From NCBI RefSeq assembly GCF_000258175.1, contig NZ_JH636049.1, positions 4,255,482-4,319,481 of the forward strand: a stretch of DNA of 64,000 bases. Direction: 5' to 3'. The notes under the pieces were generated by a model that made no database searches, was not told where the DNA came from, and saw only the letters and a program-made list of their open reading frames with translations. Source of the DNA: Saccharomonospora xinjiangensis XJ-54. Its GTDB lineage: Bacteria; Actinomycetota; Actinomycetes; Mycobacteriales; Pseudonocardiaceae. Below, in pieces: positions 33,945 to 41,815 of this stretch (its first letter is position 1; each line of letters opens with the position of its first letter). The position numbers and the translations under genes are program-made.

Positions 33945-34702
33945 CGGCTGCCGGGCGGCCACAGCGAGAGGGGTTGAGCATCGGGGCCGTGCTGGCGCAG
34001 CTGCGCCCCGACTTCCCCGACGTGACGATCTCGAAGATCCGGTTCCTCGAATCGGAGGGGCTCGTCCGGCCTGCCCGCACACCGTCCGGCTATCGCCAGT
34101 TCGGCCCCGCCGACGTGGAACGCCTCCGGTACATCCTGGCCGCCCAGCGGGACCACTACCTGCCGCTCAAGGTCATCAAGGAGCAACTCGACGCCGCCGA
34201 CCGCGGTGACTCGGCGACCCCCGGCGTTCCCCGCCTGCCGAGGAAACTGGTGGCGATCTCGACGTCTGACGGCGCCGACCGGGTGCCCGGCGCACCGGGG
34301 CCGGACGAGTTCGCCTCGGACCCCGACGCGGACGCGCGGCTGACAGGCGACGACGTCCTCGACCACGCCGGCATCGACGGGCTGATGCTCGAAGAGTTGC
34401 GCCAGTACGGGCTGGTCAAGCCGAGCGCCGCCGGGTTCTACGACACCGACGCGGTGCGGATCGCCCGCACGGTGAAGGCCATGAGCGACTACGGCATCGA
34501 ACCCCGTCATCTGCGAGCGTTCCGCGCGTCCGCCGATCGGGAGGTCGGCCTCGTGGAACAGATCGTCGCTCCGGTGTACCGCCAGCGGGACGCCGACGCG
34601 AAGGCCAGGGCCGACGAGCTGGTGAAGGAGCTGGCCGCGTTGTCGGTCACTCTGCACACGTTGCTCGTCAAAACCGGGATTCGCGGTGTGACCGGTGGGT
34701 AG
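33941..34702 (+). CDS. ftsR: MerR-family regulator FtsR (Rv1828-like)
   Basis: A 253-aa MerR-type regulator: N-terminal winged helix with LSIGAVLAQLRPDFPDVTISKIRFLESEGLVRPARTPSGYRQF and an extended C-terminal region including a second helix-turn-helix-like part (IDGLMLEELRQYGLVKPSAAGFYDTDAVRIART). The Corynebacterium homologue FtsR activates ftsZ, and Rv1828 is the mycobacterial counterpart next to garA. The GTGA overlap with garA implies co-translation. The C-terminal dimer helix runs through ADAKARADELVKELAAL. Confidence 0.9.
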   Translation: MTAAGRPQREGLSIGAVLAQLRPDFPDVTISKIRFLESEGLVRPARTPSGYRQFGPADVERLRYILAAQRDHYLPLKVIKEQLDAADRGDSATPGVPRLPRKLVAISTSDGADRVPGAPGPDEFASDPDADARLTGDDVLDHAGIDGLMLEELRQYGLVKPSAAGFYDTDAVRIARTVKAMSDYGIEPRHLRAFRASADREVGLVEQIVAPVYRQRDADAKARADELVKELAALSVTLHTLLVKTGIRGVTGG

Positions 34703-34794
34703 ACTCGTGTGAGTGATGGACAGTGCCGATGTGTCGTGTTGATGACGCTCGAGTTCGGCGGGTCTACGCGGCCCTTTCGATGACGTACCGTAGA

Positions 34795-34806
34795 CGAACC
34801 GGTTCG
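34795..34806. promoter_or_regulatory. 12-bp palindrome upstream of the bifunctional nuclease
   Basis: Perfect CGAACCGGTTCG in the 237-bp region between ftsR and the nuclease gene. It may be an operator; no regulator can be named. The rest of this intergenic region shows no other clear signal. Confidence 0.35.
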
Positions 34807-34939
34807 CGAAGAGCCGTGCAAGACAACAAGTTTCGCGACGAGCACAGCGTCCTGATGACGGGTAGCGTCGAGAAGAGTCGGCGTGGGACCCTTGTCGAGA
34901 GCGCTGCGGCCCGCGCGCAGGAGAGGGAGGCGAAGCCCG

Positions 34940-35413
34940 ATGAGCGAAATGCGCGTCGTCGGCGTCCGGGTCGAGCTGCCCGCGAATCAGCCGATCTTGC
35001 TGCTGCGGGAGACCGACGGTGAGCGGTACCTGCCGATCTGGATCGGCTCTGTGGAAGCGACGGCCATCGCCCTGGAACAGCAGGGTGTCCGTCCCGCGAG
35101 GCCGCTCACCCATGACTTGCTCAAGGACATTATCGGCGCACTGGGCCGGGAACTTCAGCAGGTCGTTATCACCGATCTGAGCGAAGGTACCTTCTTCGCC
35201 GAACTCGTCTTCGACGGCGACGTCCGAGTCTCGGCCCGGCCGAGCGACTCGGTGGCTCTCGCCCTGCGCGTCGGGGTGCCCATCCACGCCGAGGACTCGG
35301 TGCTGGAGGAAGCGGGCTTGATCATCCCCGACGAGCAGGAGGACGAGGTGGAGAAGTTCCGCGAGTTCCTCGACTCCGTCTCTCCGGAGGACTTCCGGGG
35401 CGCCGACACCTGA
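34940..35413 (+). CDS. Bifunctional nuclease family protein (DUF151, Rv1829-like)
   Basis: A 157-aa DUF151 protein. VELPANQPILLLRETDGERYLPIWIGSVEATAIAL, RPLTHDLLKDII and RPSDSVALALRVGVPIHAEDSVLEEAGL are the family core; a C-terminal acidic tail with DEQEDEVEKFREFLDSVSPEDF follows. Some relatives have DNase/RNase activity, but the physiological role is unsettled. ATG 34940 lies about ten bases after GGGAGG. The position after ftsR is conserved with mycobacteria. Confidence 0.9.
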   Translation: MSEMRVVGVRVELPANQPILLLRETDGERYLPIWIGSVEATAIALEQQGVRPARPLTHDLLKDIIGALGRELQQVVITDLSEGTFFAELVFDGDVRVSARPSDSVALALRVGVPIHAEDSVLEEAGLIIPDEQEDEVEKFREFLDSVSPEDFRGADT

Positions 35414-35417
35414 GCGG

Positions 35418-36044
35418 TCAGCCGGCTTCGGTCGCCCTGGCGAACAGCGCGGTCAGTTCGTCCGCGTAATGCCGTAGATCGAGTCCTGGGTCGGTGAGGA
35501 GTTGCTGCGCCAGCCCTTCCAGCGCGCTGCGGATGGTCCTGGCCATGATCTCGGGGTCGAATTCGGTGAAGTGTCCCTCTCTCTGTCCCTGCGTGAGTTG
35601 TCTGGCGAGCCTGCCGACCCGGAGGTCGCGCACGACGGTCTCGAACAGCGGCGAGCCGTCGGAGTCCCTCGCGTTGGTGGCGATCTCGGTCACCGCGTGC
35701 ACGTGCCGTGGATGCGCGGCGAGGTAGGCGATCTCGGCTTCCAGGAACGATCGCAGCAGAGCGGTTCTGCCATCGGACGTGCTGGTGTGCTCCTCGACGA
35801 ACCGGTCGTGGTGATCGATGAGCGTCATCAGCGTCGCTGTCATCAACTCGTTCTTGTCCGCGAAGTGGTAGGAGATCATTCGCGTGCTGCTGAGCCCGGC
35901 TTTGTCGATGATGCGGGCGAAGGATGTTCTTCCGTATCCGAGTTCCGCCACCACCTCGACGGTCGCCGCGATGATCTGTGACCTGCGAGTCGCTTCGGCC
36001 GGAGTCAAGCCCATTCCGGCAGTGAAGTCATCGATTACTTGCAT
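35418..36044 (-). CDS. TetR-family regulator
   Basis: About 208 aa. The N-terminal TetR helix-turn-helix is RRSQIIAATVEVVAELGYGRTSFARIIDKAGLSSTRMISYHFADKNEL. The C-terminal ligand domain is generic. The start is unsettled: ATG 36044 lies inside an operator-like repeat, ATG 36014 (MGLTPAEA) is the next candidate, and neither has a strong ribosome-binding site. It sits in reverse orientation between two genes that are adjacent in mycobacteria (Rv1829 and Rv1830), ending only 4 bp from the nuclease stop codon, so it looks like a lineage-specific insertion. Probably self-regulated through the repeats at 36035-36070. Confidence 0.85.
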   Translation of the reverse strand: MQVIDDFTAGMGLTPAEATRRSQIIAATVEVVAELGYGRTSFARIIDKAGLSSTRMISYHFADKNELMTATLMTLIDHHDRFVEEHTSTSDGRTALLRSFLEAEIAYLAAHPRHVHAVTEIATNARDSDGSPLFETVVRDLRVGRLARQLTQGQREGHFTEFDPEIMARTIRSALEGLAQQLLTDPGLDLRHYADELTALFARATEAG

Positions 36045-36070
36045 GAGTAAAAAATAACTTGCGTGAGTAA
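36035..36070. promoter_or_regulatory. Twin TetR-type operator
   Basis: TTACTTGCATGAGTAA (36035-36050) has 5-bp inverted arms, and a near-identical AACTTGCGTGAGTAA follows at 36056-36070, exactly 20 bp on. The tract is unusually A/T-rich for this genome. It covers the start region of the TetR gene, which fits autorepression. Confidence 0.7.
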
Positions 36071-36124
36071 ACGTGTCAAGTCGGTGACGGCCGCACAAGG
36101 TGCCCCGGTGGTCCGCGCGTCGCG

Positions 36125-36153
36125 TTGACCGGCCTGGCAGGCGGGCTTACCGT
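36125..36153 (+). promoter_or_regulatory. Probable promoter of the McdR-like gene
   Basis: TTGACC (36125-36130), 17-bp spacer, TACCGT (36148-36153). It gives an untranslated leader of about 130 bases before the MerR gene. Confidence 0.5.
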
Positions 36154-36293
36154 CGAAAGGACGTGAATCGCGCCGATGTGATTACGCTGGTAAAGCGGTT
36201 CGTCGTGGCGGGATTGTCGTAACCGGTCGGTTCCGGCCCGGGATCGGCGGTCTTGTTTCGCTGCCGGCGCCACGCCGGGCGAGAGGAGGCAGG

Positions 36294-36860
36294 GTGGTCC
36301 ACGAGAGTCCGGTGAGTGCTACCGATGGTGAGCAGGGGGAGTTGTTCCCCGACAGCTCGTTGCCGGACGAGCTGGTGGGCTACCGTGGCCCCGCTGCCTG
36401 TCAGATCGCCGGAATCACGTACCGGCAGCTCGATTACTGGGCGAGAACGAAACTGGTGACACCCAGTATTCGTACTGCTCACGGCTCCGGTTCGCAGCGG
36501 CTTTATTCCTTCAAGGACCTGCTGGTTCTCAAGATCGTCAAACGGCTGCTCGACACCGGTGTCTCGCTCCAGAACATTCGCGTCGCTGTCGATCATCTGC
36601 GGGCGAGGGGAGTGCGCGACCTGGCGAAGGTCACCCTGTTCTCCGACGGCGCCACCGTGTACGAGTGCACGTCGCCGGAGGAGATCGTCGATCTTCTTCA
36701 GGGTGGTCAAGGCGTTTTCGGCATCGCGGTCAGCAACGCGATGCAGGAGATCACCGGCACCCTCCACGAGTTCCCCGCCGAGCGCGCCGACGGCGGGAGG
36801 ATCGAACCGGACGTGCCGGATGAGCTCTCCGAACGCCGCAACGCCCGCCGCACCGGCTGA
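36294..36860 (+). CDS. MerR-family regulator, McdR/Rv1830-like
   Basis: A 188-aa MerR-type regulator. The DNA-binding domain is AACQIAGITYRQLDYWARTKLVTPSIRTAHGSGSQRLYSFKDLLVLKIVKRLLDTGVSLQNIRVAV. The C-terminal part (LFSDGATVYECTSPEEIVDLLQGGQGVFGIAV) is typical of the Rv1830 group, implicated in cell-cycle or DNA-replication control in mycobacteria. AGGAGG lies four bases before GTG 36294; GTG 36312 is an alternative. Gene order with garA, ftsR and the nuclease is conserved apart from the inserted TetR gene. Confidence 0.88.
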   Translation: MVHESPVSATDGEQGELFPDSSLPDELVGYRGPAACQIAGITYRQLDYWARTKLVTPSIRTAHGSGSQRLYSFKDLLVLKIVKRLLDTGVSLQNIRVAVDHLRARGVRDLAKVTLFSDGATVYECTSPEEIVDLLQGGQGVFGIAVSNAMQEITGTLHEFPAERADGGRIEPDVPDELSERRNARRTG

Positions 36861-36920
36861 CCTGCTCGTCCGGCAGGCGGCAGCCACACGGGAAGGTGGC
36901 CGCCGCCGGAAGGAGAGCAT

Positions 36921-38081
36921 TCACGCTCCAAGCTGGAGACTCCGCTGGAGCAGGGCGGACACCGGCCGGTACGAGGCGAAACGCAGGGGAAGGTCACGCA
37001 ACCACAGCCGGAACGGGTCGGCTGGTGCGTAGAGACCCCTGACCCTGCGGCCTAGTTTCTGCTTCTTCTCCGCTTCGGGGCGGAGTTCTTCCTCCCATGC
37101 CTTCAGCGCCGTGAGCACGTCGCCGTGGTGCTGGTCCAGTGCCGTGCCGAGGCGGTCGGCCCCGGCGACCGCCAGCGAGGAGCCGAATCCGGCGAAGAGG
37201 GTGACACACCACGCGGCGTCGCCGAGCAGGACGACCCGGCCTCGGCTCCAGCGATCCACGATCACCTGGCTGATGGTGTCGAAGTACACCGACTCCGCGT
37301 GCGGGAGCTGGGCGAGCACCTCGGGAGCGGCCCAGCCCATGTCGCCGTAGCCGCGGGGCAGAGCGGACGCGGGGCCTTCGGCGAGTTCGGCGGCGGGGCG
37401 ATCGGTGCGGTAACCGAAGAACGCGGCCGAGCGGCCCTGGCCGAGGTCGATGATCGCGAGGGTGCGCCCGGTGTCGGTCAGTGTCGATGTCGTGCCGGTC
37501 TCCACGCAGGACGGCAGGCGGTCGAGCAGGAACACGCCCACCATGTGGTCGAGGTCCAGGCGGAACTCGTCCTCAGGCCCGAAAACGAGGCTCCTGGTGG
37601 TCGAGTGGAGCCCGTCGGCGCCCACCACGAGATCGGCCCGTTCCACCGTGCCGTCGTTCAGGGTCACGTCCACGCCCGTGTCGTCCTGGGCGATCGCGGT
37701 GATCGTGGTGCCGAAGCGGATCTCGGCGGAGTCGCGCACGGCGGTGTGGAGCACATCCTCGATGTCGCCGCGCAGCAGGTTCAGCGCGTGTTTGCCGAGC
37801 ATCGCGCGCACGGTCGGGCCCGCAACGGCGAACCGGGTGCTGCCGTCCGGCTTCACGTAGACCATCCGGTCAGGGGTGATGTGGCGCTGCGTGAGCGCGG
37901 GCAACACTCCCATGCGCTCGGCGGCGTCGTAGCCGATGCCGGAGAAGGTCACGGCGTAGCCGCCGGAACGGCGAGCTGGAGACCTTTCGACGACCAGCGA
38001 CTCCCAGCCGATCTGGTGCAGTCGCAGTGCCGTGGCGAGTCCCGCGATGCCGGCGCCCACGACAACGGCCTTGCGTGTCAT
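36921..38081 (-). CDS. FAD-dependent monooxygenase (PHBH/TetX-like)
   Basis: A 386-aa class A flavoprotein hydroxylase. GAGIAGLATALRLHQIGW is the dinucleotide fold, ADLVVGADGLHSTTR the DG motif, and GRVVLLGDAAWCVTLFAGFGSSLAVAGADRL the second FAD motif. The usual P after GDAA is W-C here, seen in some tetracycline-hydroxylase-like members. It probably hydroxylates an aromatic or drug-like substrate with NAD(P)H. GGAAGGAGAG precedes the ATG, which lies 1 bp after the TetR stop codon; the two genes form an operon. Confidence 0.9.
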   Translation of the reverse strand: MTRKAVVVGAGIAGLATALRLHQIGWESLVVERSPARRSGGYAVTFSGIGYDAAERMGVLPALTQRHITPDRMVYVKPDGSTRFAVAGPTVRAMLGKHALNLLRGDIEDVLHTAVRDSAEIRFGTTITAIAQDDTGVDVTLNDGTVERADLVVGADGLHSTTRSLVFGPEDEFRLDLDHMVGVFLLDRLPSCVETGTTSTLTDTGRTLAIIDLGQGRSAAFFGYRTDRPAAELAEGPASALPRGYGDMGWAAPEVLAQLPHAESVYFDTISQVIVDRWSRGRVVLLGDAAWCVTLFAGFGSSLAVAGADRLGTALDQHHGDVLTALKAWEEELRPEAEKKQKLGRRVRGLYAPADPFRLWLRDLPLRFASYRPVSALLQRSLQLGA

Positions 38082-38082
38082 G

Positions 38083-38703
38083 TCAGTGCTCTCCTTCCGT
38101 GCGGGTCAGCCCCTGGGTGACGATGTCGATCAGCAGGTCGAGGATGGTGTCGAGCTTGGCGGGATCGCCGAGACGGTCGGCGTGCAGCGGCACCAGCAAG
38201 ACGGTCTGGAGCACGCCGACCACGACGGCGGGGTCGATGTCGATGAGCTCGCCGCTGCGCTGCTTCTCGCCGATGTACTCGGTGAGCGCGGTGGCCGGGT
38301 TGTCGGCGAGAGTGGCGGCTTTCGCGGGGTCGAGCCGCCGCGCGACCGCGCTCATCTCCTCGGGATGGGTCGTCAAGCGTCGCCACAGCGGGTTGGTCGC
38401 CAGCTCGTCCAGGGCGGCGCGCAGGAAGCGCCGCAACCCTTCACGGGTGTCGCCGGTGGCGCGCAGCCCGTCGTCGATGACCCGCTGTTTGACCGAACCC
38501 GACTCCCGGAGCATCAGCTCCAGGTACAGCGACTCCTTCGAGTCGAAGAACTGGTAGAAGCTGCTCTTCGCGATACCGGCCGGCGCGACGAGCTGGTCGA
38601 GTGACGTCTTGCGGAGCCCCAAGGTGGTGAACAGGTCGTAGCCGGTCGTTCGCAGGATCTGAGTGATCCGTGCCCGTTCCTCTGCGGTGAAGGCTGGTGG
38701 CAT
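38083..38703 (-). CDS. TetR-family regulator of the monooxygenase operon
   Basis: A 206-aa TetR protein. The helix-turn-helix is ARITQILRTTGYDLFTTLGLRKTSLDQLVAPAGIAKSSFYQFFDSKESLYLELML. It is co-transcribed with the downstream FAD monooxygenase, so the pair probably responds to the enzyme's substrate. AGAGGAAG precedes ATG 38703. The upstream region 38727-38757 is strikingly A/T-rich, with AAAAC and GTTTT arms 13 bp apart, a likely promoter and operator. Confidence 0.88.
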   Translation of the reverse strand: MPPAFTAEERARITQILRTTGYDLFTTLGLRKTSLDQLVAPAGIAKSSFYQFFDSKESLYLELMLRESGSVKQRVIDDGLRATGDTREGLRRFLRAALDELATNPLWRRLTTHPEEMSAVARRLDPAKAATLADNPATALTEYIGEKQRSGELIDIDPAVVVGVLQTVLLVPLHADRLGDPAKLDTILDLLIDIVTQGLTRTEGEH

Positions 38704-38726
38704 CGGTGACTTCCTCTCAGCATGGC

Positions 38727-38757
38727 AATATAAAAACAGAATAGATTTACGTTTTCA
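38727..38757. promoter_or_regulatory. A/T-rich promoter/operator region of the TetR-monooxygenase operon
   Basis: On the minus strand TTGAAA is followed by an A/T-rich run ending in TATATT. Arms AAAAC (38733-38737) and GTTTT (38751-38755) give weak dyad symmetry. The rest of the divergent region to 38896 shows no clear element. Confidence 0.4.
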
Positions 38758-38896
38758 AGCGGTTGCTCCGTGCTTGCCCGATCACCCTGCGGCGGAGGTG
38801 CCCGCGCCGGTCATCCCCATCACAGCGCAGAACGCGACGCCGCCGGACGGAGTACCGTTGCCGTCGCTTGTCTGGAAGTGCGAACGGAGTTGTGGG

Positions 38897-40264
38897 TTGA
38901 TCCTGCGCGTGAGCAGGGCGCCGTCCCGCCCTCTTTCCGGCCTGCGCCATCCGGCCAGAGCCGTGGTGATCGCATTCGCCTCGGCTGTCGTGGTGGGCAC
39001 GAGCTTGCTCCTCCTCCCGGTTGCGAGAGAGTCGCGAGAGCTGACCGGCCTGGTCGAGGCACTGTTCACGGCGACCTCCGCGGTGTCCGTCACGGGACTG
39101 ATCGTCGTGGACACGCCCGGCCACTGGTCCACCTTCGGTGAGCTGGTGATCCTCGGATTGATCCAGGTGGGGGGCCTCGGCGTCATGACGCTGGCCTCCC
39201 TGCTCGGGTTGGTGATCACCAGGCGGCTCGGTCTGCGGATGCGGTTGACCGCCCAGACTGAGACGAAGGCGCTCGGCCTGGGGGATGTGCGCCGTGTCGT
39301 CATCGGCGTCGCCCTGGTGAGCCTCACGTTCGAGACGATCATCGCGGCCGTGCTCACGGCGCGCTTCGTGAGCGGATACGGCTACGAGTTCGGCACGGCT
39401 GTGTACCACGGTGTGTTCCATGCCGTTTCGGCGTTCAACAACGCCGGGTTCGCGCTGTACGCGGACAATCTGATGCCCTTCGCCACGGACGTGTGGATCT
39501 GCGCGCCCATTGCCGTCGCGGTGATCGCGGGTGGGCTCGGGTTCCCGGTCTGGATCGAGGTGTGGCGGCGCGCCCGCGGCTCGCTGCATCGATGGTCCCT
39601 GCACGTCAAGCTGACGGTGCTGACCACGGCGGTGCTGCTCGTGGTGGGCGGGGTGGCGATCACCACGGCGGAGTGGAACAACCCGGGCACCCTCGGCCAG
39701 TTCGGCGTCGGAGGGCGGCTGATCGCCGGTCTTTTCCATGCCGTGATGCCGCGAACGGCCGGGTTCAACTCGCTCGACGTCGGGCAGTTCGAGTCGGGGA
39801 CGCTACTCGTCAACGACATCCTGATGTTCGTGGGTGGCGGCAGCGCGGGCACCGCTGGCGGGATCAAGGTGTCCACGTTCGCGTTGCTGGCCTTCGTGAT
39901 CGTCGCTGAGGTGCGGGCCCAGCCCACGGTGCACCTGATGGGCCGCAAGGTTCCGTCCGAGGCCCAGCGTCAGGCGCTGACGGTGGTCCTGCTCAGTGCG
40001 GGAGCCGTCATGGTCGCCACGCTCACGTTGCTGGCACTGACGCCGTTCGAACTCGACGAGGTGCTGTTCGAAGCGGTGTCGGCCTTCGCGACGGTCGGAC
40101 TGTCCACTGGCATCACAGCCGACCTTCCCCCTGCGGGGCAGCTCGTGCTGACGGTGCTGATGTTCGCTGGCCGGATCGGTCCGATCACGCTCGCGTCGGC
40201 TCTCGCGCTCCGCGAACGGACTCGCAGATACGAACTCCCTGAAGAAAGGCCCATCATTGGCTGA
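38897..40264 (+). CDS. Potassium uptake protein, TrkH/KtrB family
   Basis: About 455 aa, membrane part of a Trk/Ktr K+ transporter. The four pore-loop signatures with selectivity glycines are seen as SAVSVTGL, SAFNNAGF, PRTAGFNS and FATVGLSTG. Each follows the M1-P-M2 arrangement. The reading frame is open upstream; TTG 38897 has GGAG seven bases before it, and GTG 38909 is the alternative. Its last 8 bp overlap the next gene, which encodes the cytoplasmic gating subunit. The pair is KtrAB/TrkAH-like. Confidence 0.9.
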   Translation: MILRVSRAPSRPLSGLRHPARAVVIAFASAVVVGTSLLLLPVARESRELTGLVEALFTATSAVSVTGLIVVDTPGHWSTFGELVILGLIQVGGLGVMTLASLLGLVITRRLGLRMRLTAQTETKALGLGDVRRVVIGVALVSLTFETIIAAVLTARFVSGYGYEFGTAVYHGVFHAVSAFNNAGFALYADNLMPFATDVWICAPIAVAVIAGGLGFPVWIEVWRRARGSLHRWSLHVKLTVLTTAVLLVVGGVAITTAEWNNPGTLGQFGVGGRLIAGLFHAVMPRTAGFNSLDVGQFESGTLLVNDILMFVGGGSAGTAGGIKVSTFALLAFVIVAEVRAQPTVHLMGRKVPSEAQRQALTVVLLSAGAVMVATLTLLALTPFELDEVLFEAVSAFATVGLSTGITADLPPAGQLVLTVLMFAGRIGPITLASALALRERTRRYELPEERPIIG

Positions 40265-40922
40265 CACGAAGGACGACCGCAGGGTCGCTGTCATCGGCCT
40301 CGGCAGGTTCGGTGGCTCACTGGCGATCGAACTCACCCGGCTGGGCTGTGAGGTGCTCGGCATCGACGTGAATCCCAAGCGGGTGCAGCGTTTCGCCGAT
40401 GAACTCACCCACGCCGCCGTCGCCGACAGCACGGACAGCGAGGCGCTGGTGCAACTCGACGTGCCCGCCTTCGGCCGGGCCGTGGTCGGCATCGGCAGCG
40501 ACATCGAGGCGAGCATTCTCACCACCTCGCTGCTGTCGGAGTTCGGCGTCCAGCACATCTGGGCGAAGGCGGTGAGCCGCCAGCACGGCCGGATTCTCGA
40601 ACGGGTCGGAGCGCAGCGGGTGGTCCTGCCGGAGTACGACATGGGGGAGCGGGTGGCTCACCTCGTCACCGGGCGCATCCTCGACTACATCGAGTTCGAG
40701 GACGACTACGCCCTCGTGAAGACCACTCCGCCCGCCGAGGCACTCGGCAGACAGCTTGGCGAGACGAGGCTGAGGAAGCGCTACGGGGTCACCGTGGTCG
40801 GTATCAAGCGGCCAGGGGCGGGGTTCACCTACGCCACCCCCGACAGCGTCGTGCAGGACGGGGACGTGGTGGTGGTGGCAGGGCGGCGCGACGACGTGGA
40901 ACGTTTCGCCGAGATCGTCTGA
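40257..40922 (+). CDS. K+ uptake regulatory subunit, TrkA/KtrA (RCK) family
   Basis: A 221-aa cytoplasmic RCK protein. The N-terminal Rossmann domain RVAVIGLGRFGGSLAIELTRLGCEVLGID binds NAD or ATP/ADP, and the C-terminal RCK_C (TPPAEALGRQLGETRLRKRYGVTVVGI, then VVQDGDVVVVAGRRDDVERF) completes it. It gates the TrkH-like subunit. The start is TTG 40257, with AAAGG seven bases upstream, and overlaps the upstream gene by 8 bp. Confidence 0.92.
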   Translation: MADTKDDRRVAVIGLGRFGGSLAIELTRLGCEVLGIDVNPKRVQRFADELTHAAVADSTDSEALVQLDVPAFGRAVVGIGSDIEASILTTSLLSEFGVQHIWAKAVSRQHGRILERVGAQRVVLPEYDMGERVAHLVTGRILDYIEFEDDYALVKTTPPAEALGRQLGETRLRKRYGVTVVGIKRPGAGFTYATPDSVVQDGDVVVVAGRRDDVERFAEIV

Positions 40923-41045
40923 TCCGGCGCGGCGGTGCGAGCGCCCCGGCGCGCTCCGGTGTGGCTGGTCAGGTGGCCGGTCCACGTCGCGCGGGCTTCG
41001 ACGGCAGTGCGGAGAATGCGGCGCCCACGGCGAGGAGTCCGGTGA

Positions 41046-41714
41046 TCAGTCGTTCGGCGAGGTCAGCCCTGCTTCGCGGAAATCGCTCTGCTGCGCGGGT
41101 TCGAGCAGGAATCGTTGGAACGACTGGGCCGCGTGCTGCTTCACGTCGTCGGTTTTCGGGCCGGCGACCGCAAGGAACGGGTGATCGCCACGCGGGCCGG
41201 ACGCGATGACCCGACCCGACGAGCCGATGAGTTCCGGATGCGTCTCGGCGAGCGCGTCGATCCGTTCGGTGGAGTCGGGAAGCCAGGCGGCAGGGTAGCC
41301 GCCCACGGTGGCGGGGTCGGAGGTTCCGGAGAGGACGGCCTCGACGTCCGCTGACGCCGCGGTGCGGACCTCGACCCGGACGCAGTGCTCGCCGACGACG
41401 ATCCGTTCGCGGTTCCACCGGTCGGCGGCCGCCATCACGGGGGCATCCAGCGCGGGATCGACGGCGACCCGCACGGTGGTGTCGCCCTTGATGCAGTCGG
41501 TGGCCTGTGCCGCCGCGCGGCTCTGAAGCACACCGTCGGCCCAGTTCCAGCCGAACCACCCGGCGACGAGAAGCCCGAGCAGGACCACGCAGGCAATGGG
41601 CCACGCCGCCACACCACGCCTGCGCCCCACGGCGCGATGTGTTCCGGTCGAGGTCACCGACGACTCGGGCTGTGCTTGCCTGCGGATTCTGTGTCGTCCC
41701 CCGTGCCATCCCAT
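41046..41714 (-). CDS. Membrane-anchored solute-binding-like protein, probably shortened
   Basis: A 222-aa protein: a basic N-terminus, one membrane helix at about residues 36-55 (WPIACVVLLGLLVAGWFGW), then an extracytoplasmic region resembling the first lobe of the substrate-binding part of actinobacterial binding-plus-VWA proteins (VRVAVDPALDAPVMAAADRWNRE, then SSGRVIASGPRGDHPFLAVAGP). It ends with FQRFLLEPAQQSDFREAGL, where full-length relatives go on into a von Willebrand factor A domain. Here no VWA domain follows, so it is a shortened relative or a stand-alone binder. AGGGGG precedes ATG 41714. Function unknown. Confidence 0.6.
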   Translation of the reverse strand: MGWHGGRHRIRRQAQPESSVTSTGTHRAVGRRRGVAAWPIACVVLLGLLVAGWFGWNWADGVLQSRAAAQATDCIKGDTTVRVAVDPALDAPVMAAADRWNRERIVVGEHCVRVEVRTAASADVEAVLSGTSDPATVGGYPAAWLPDSTERIDALAETHPELIGSSGRVIASGPRGDHPFLAVAGPKTDDVKQHAAQSFQRFLLEPAQQSDFREAGLTSPND

Positions 41715-41815
41715 GTCGCGTGCCCCCTCGACGTCGGCATTTGGCTACTCTCCGTGGGCGAGATCAAAACGTTATTACCTTACCAGGGGATTGCGTGATC
41801 AACTTGTGATCTGAA

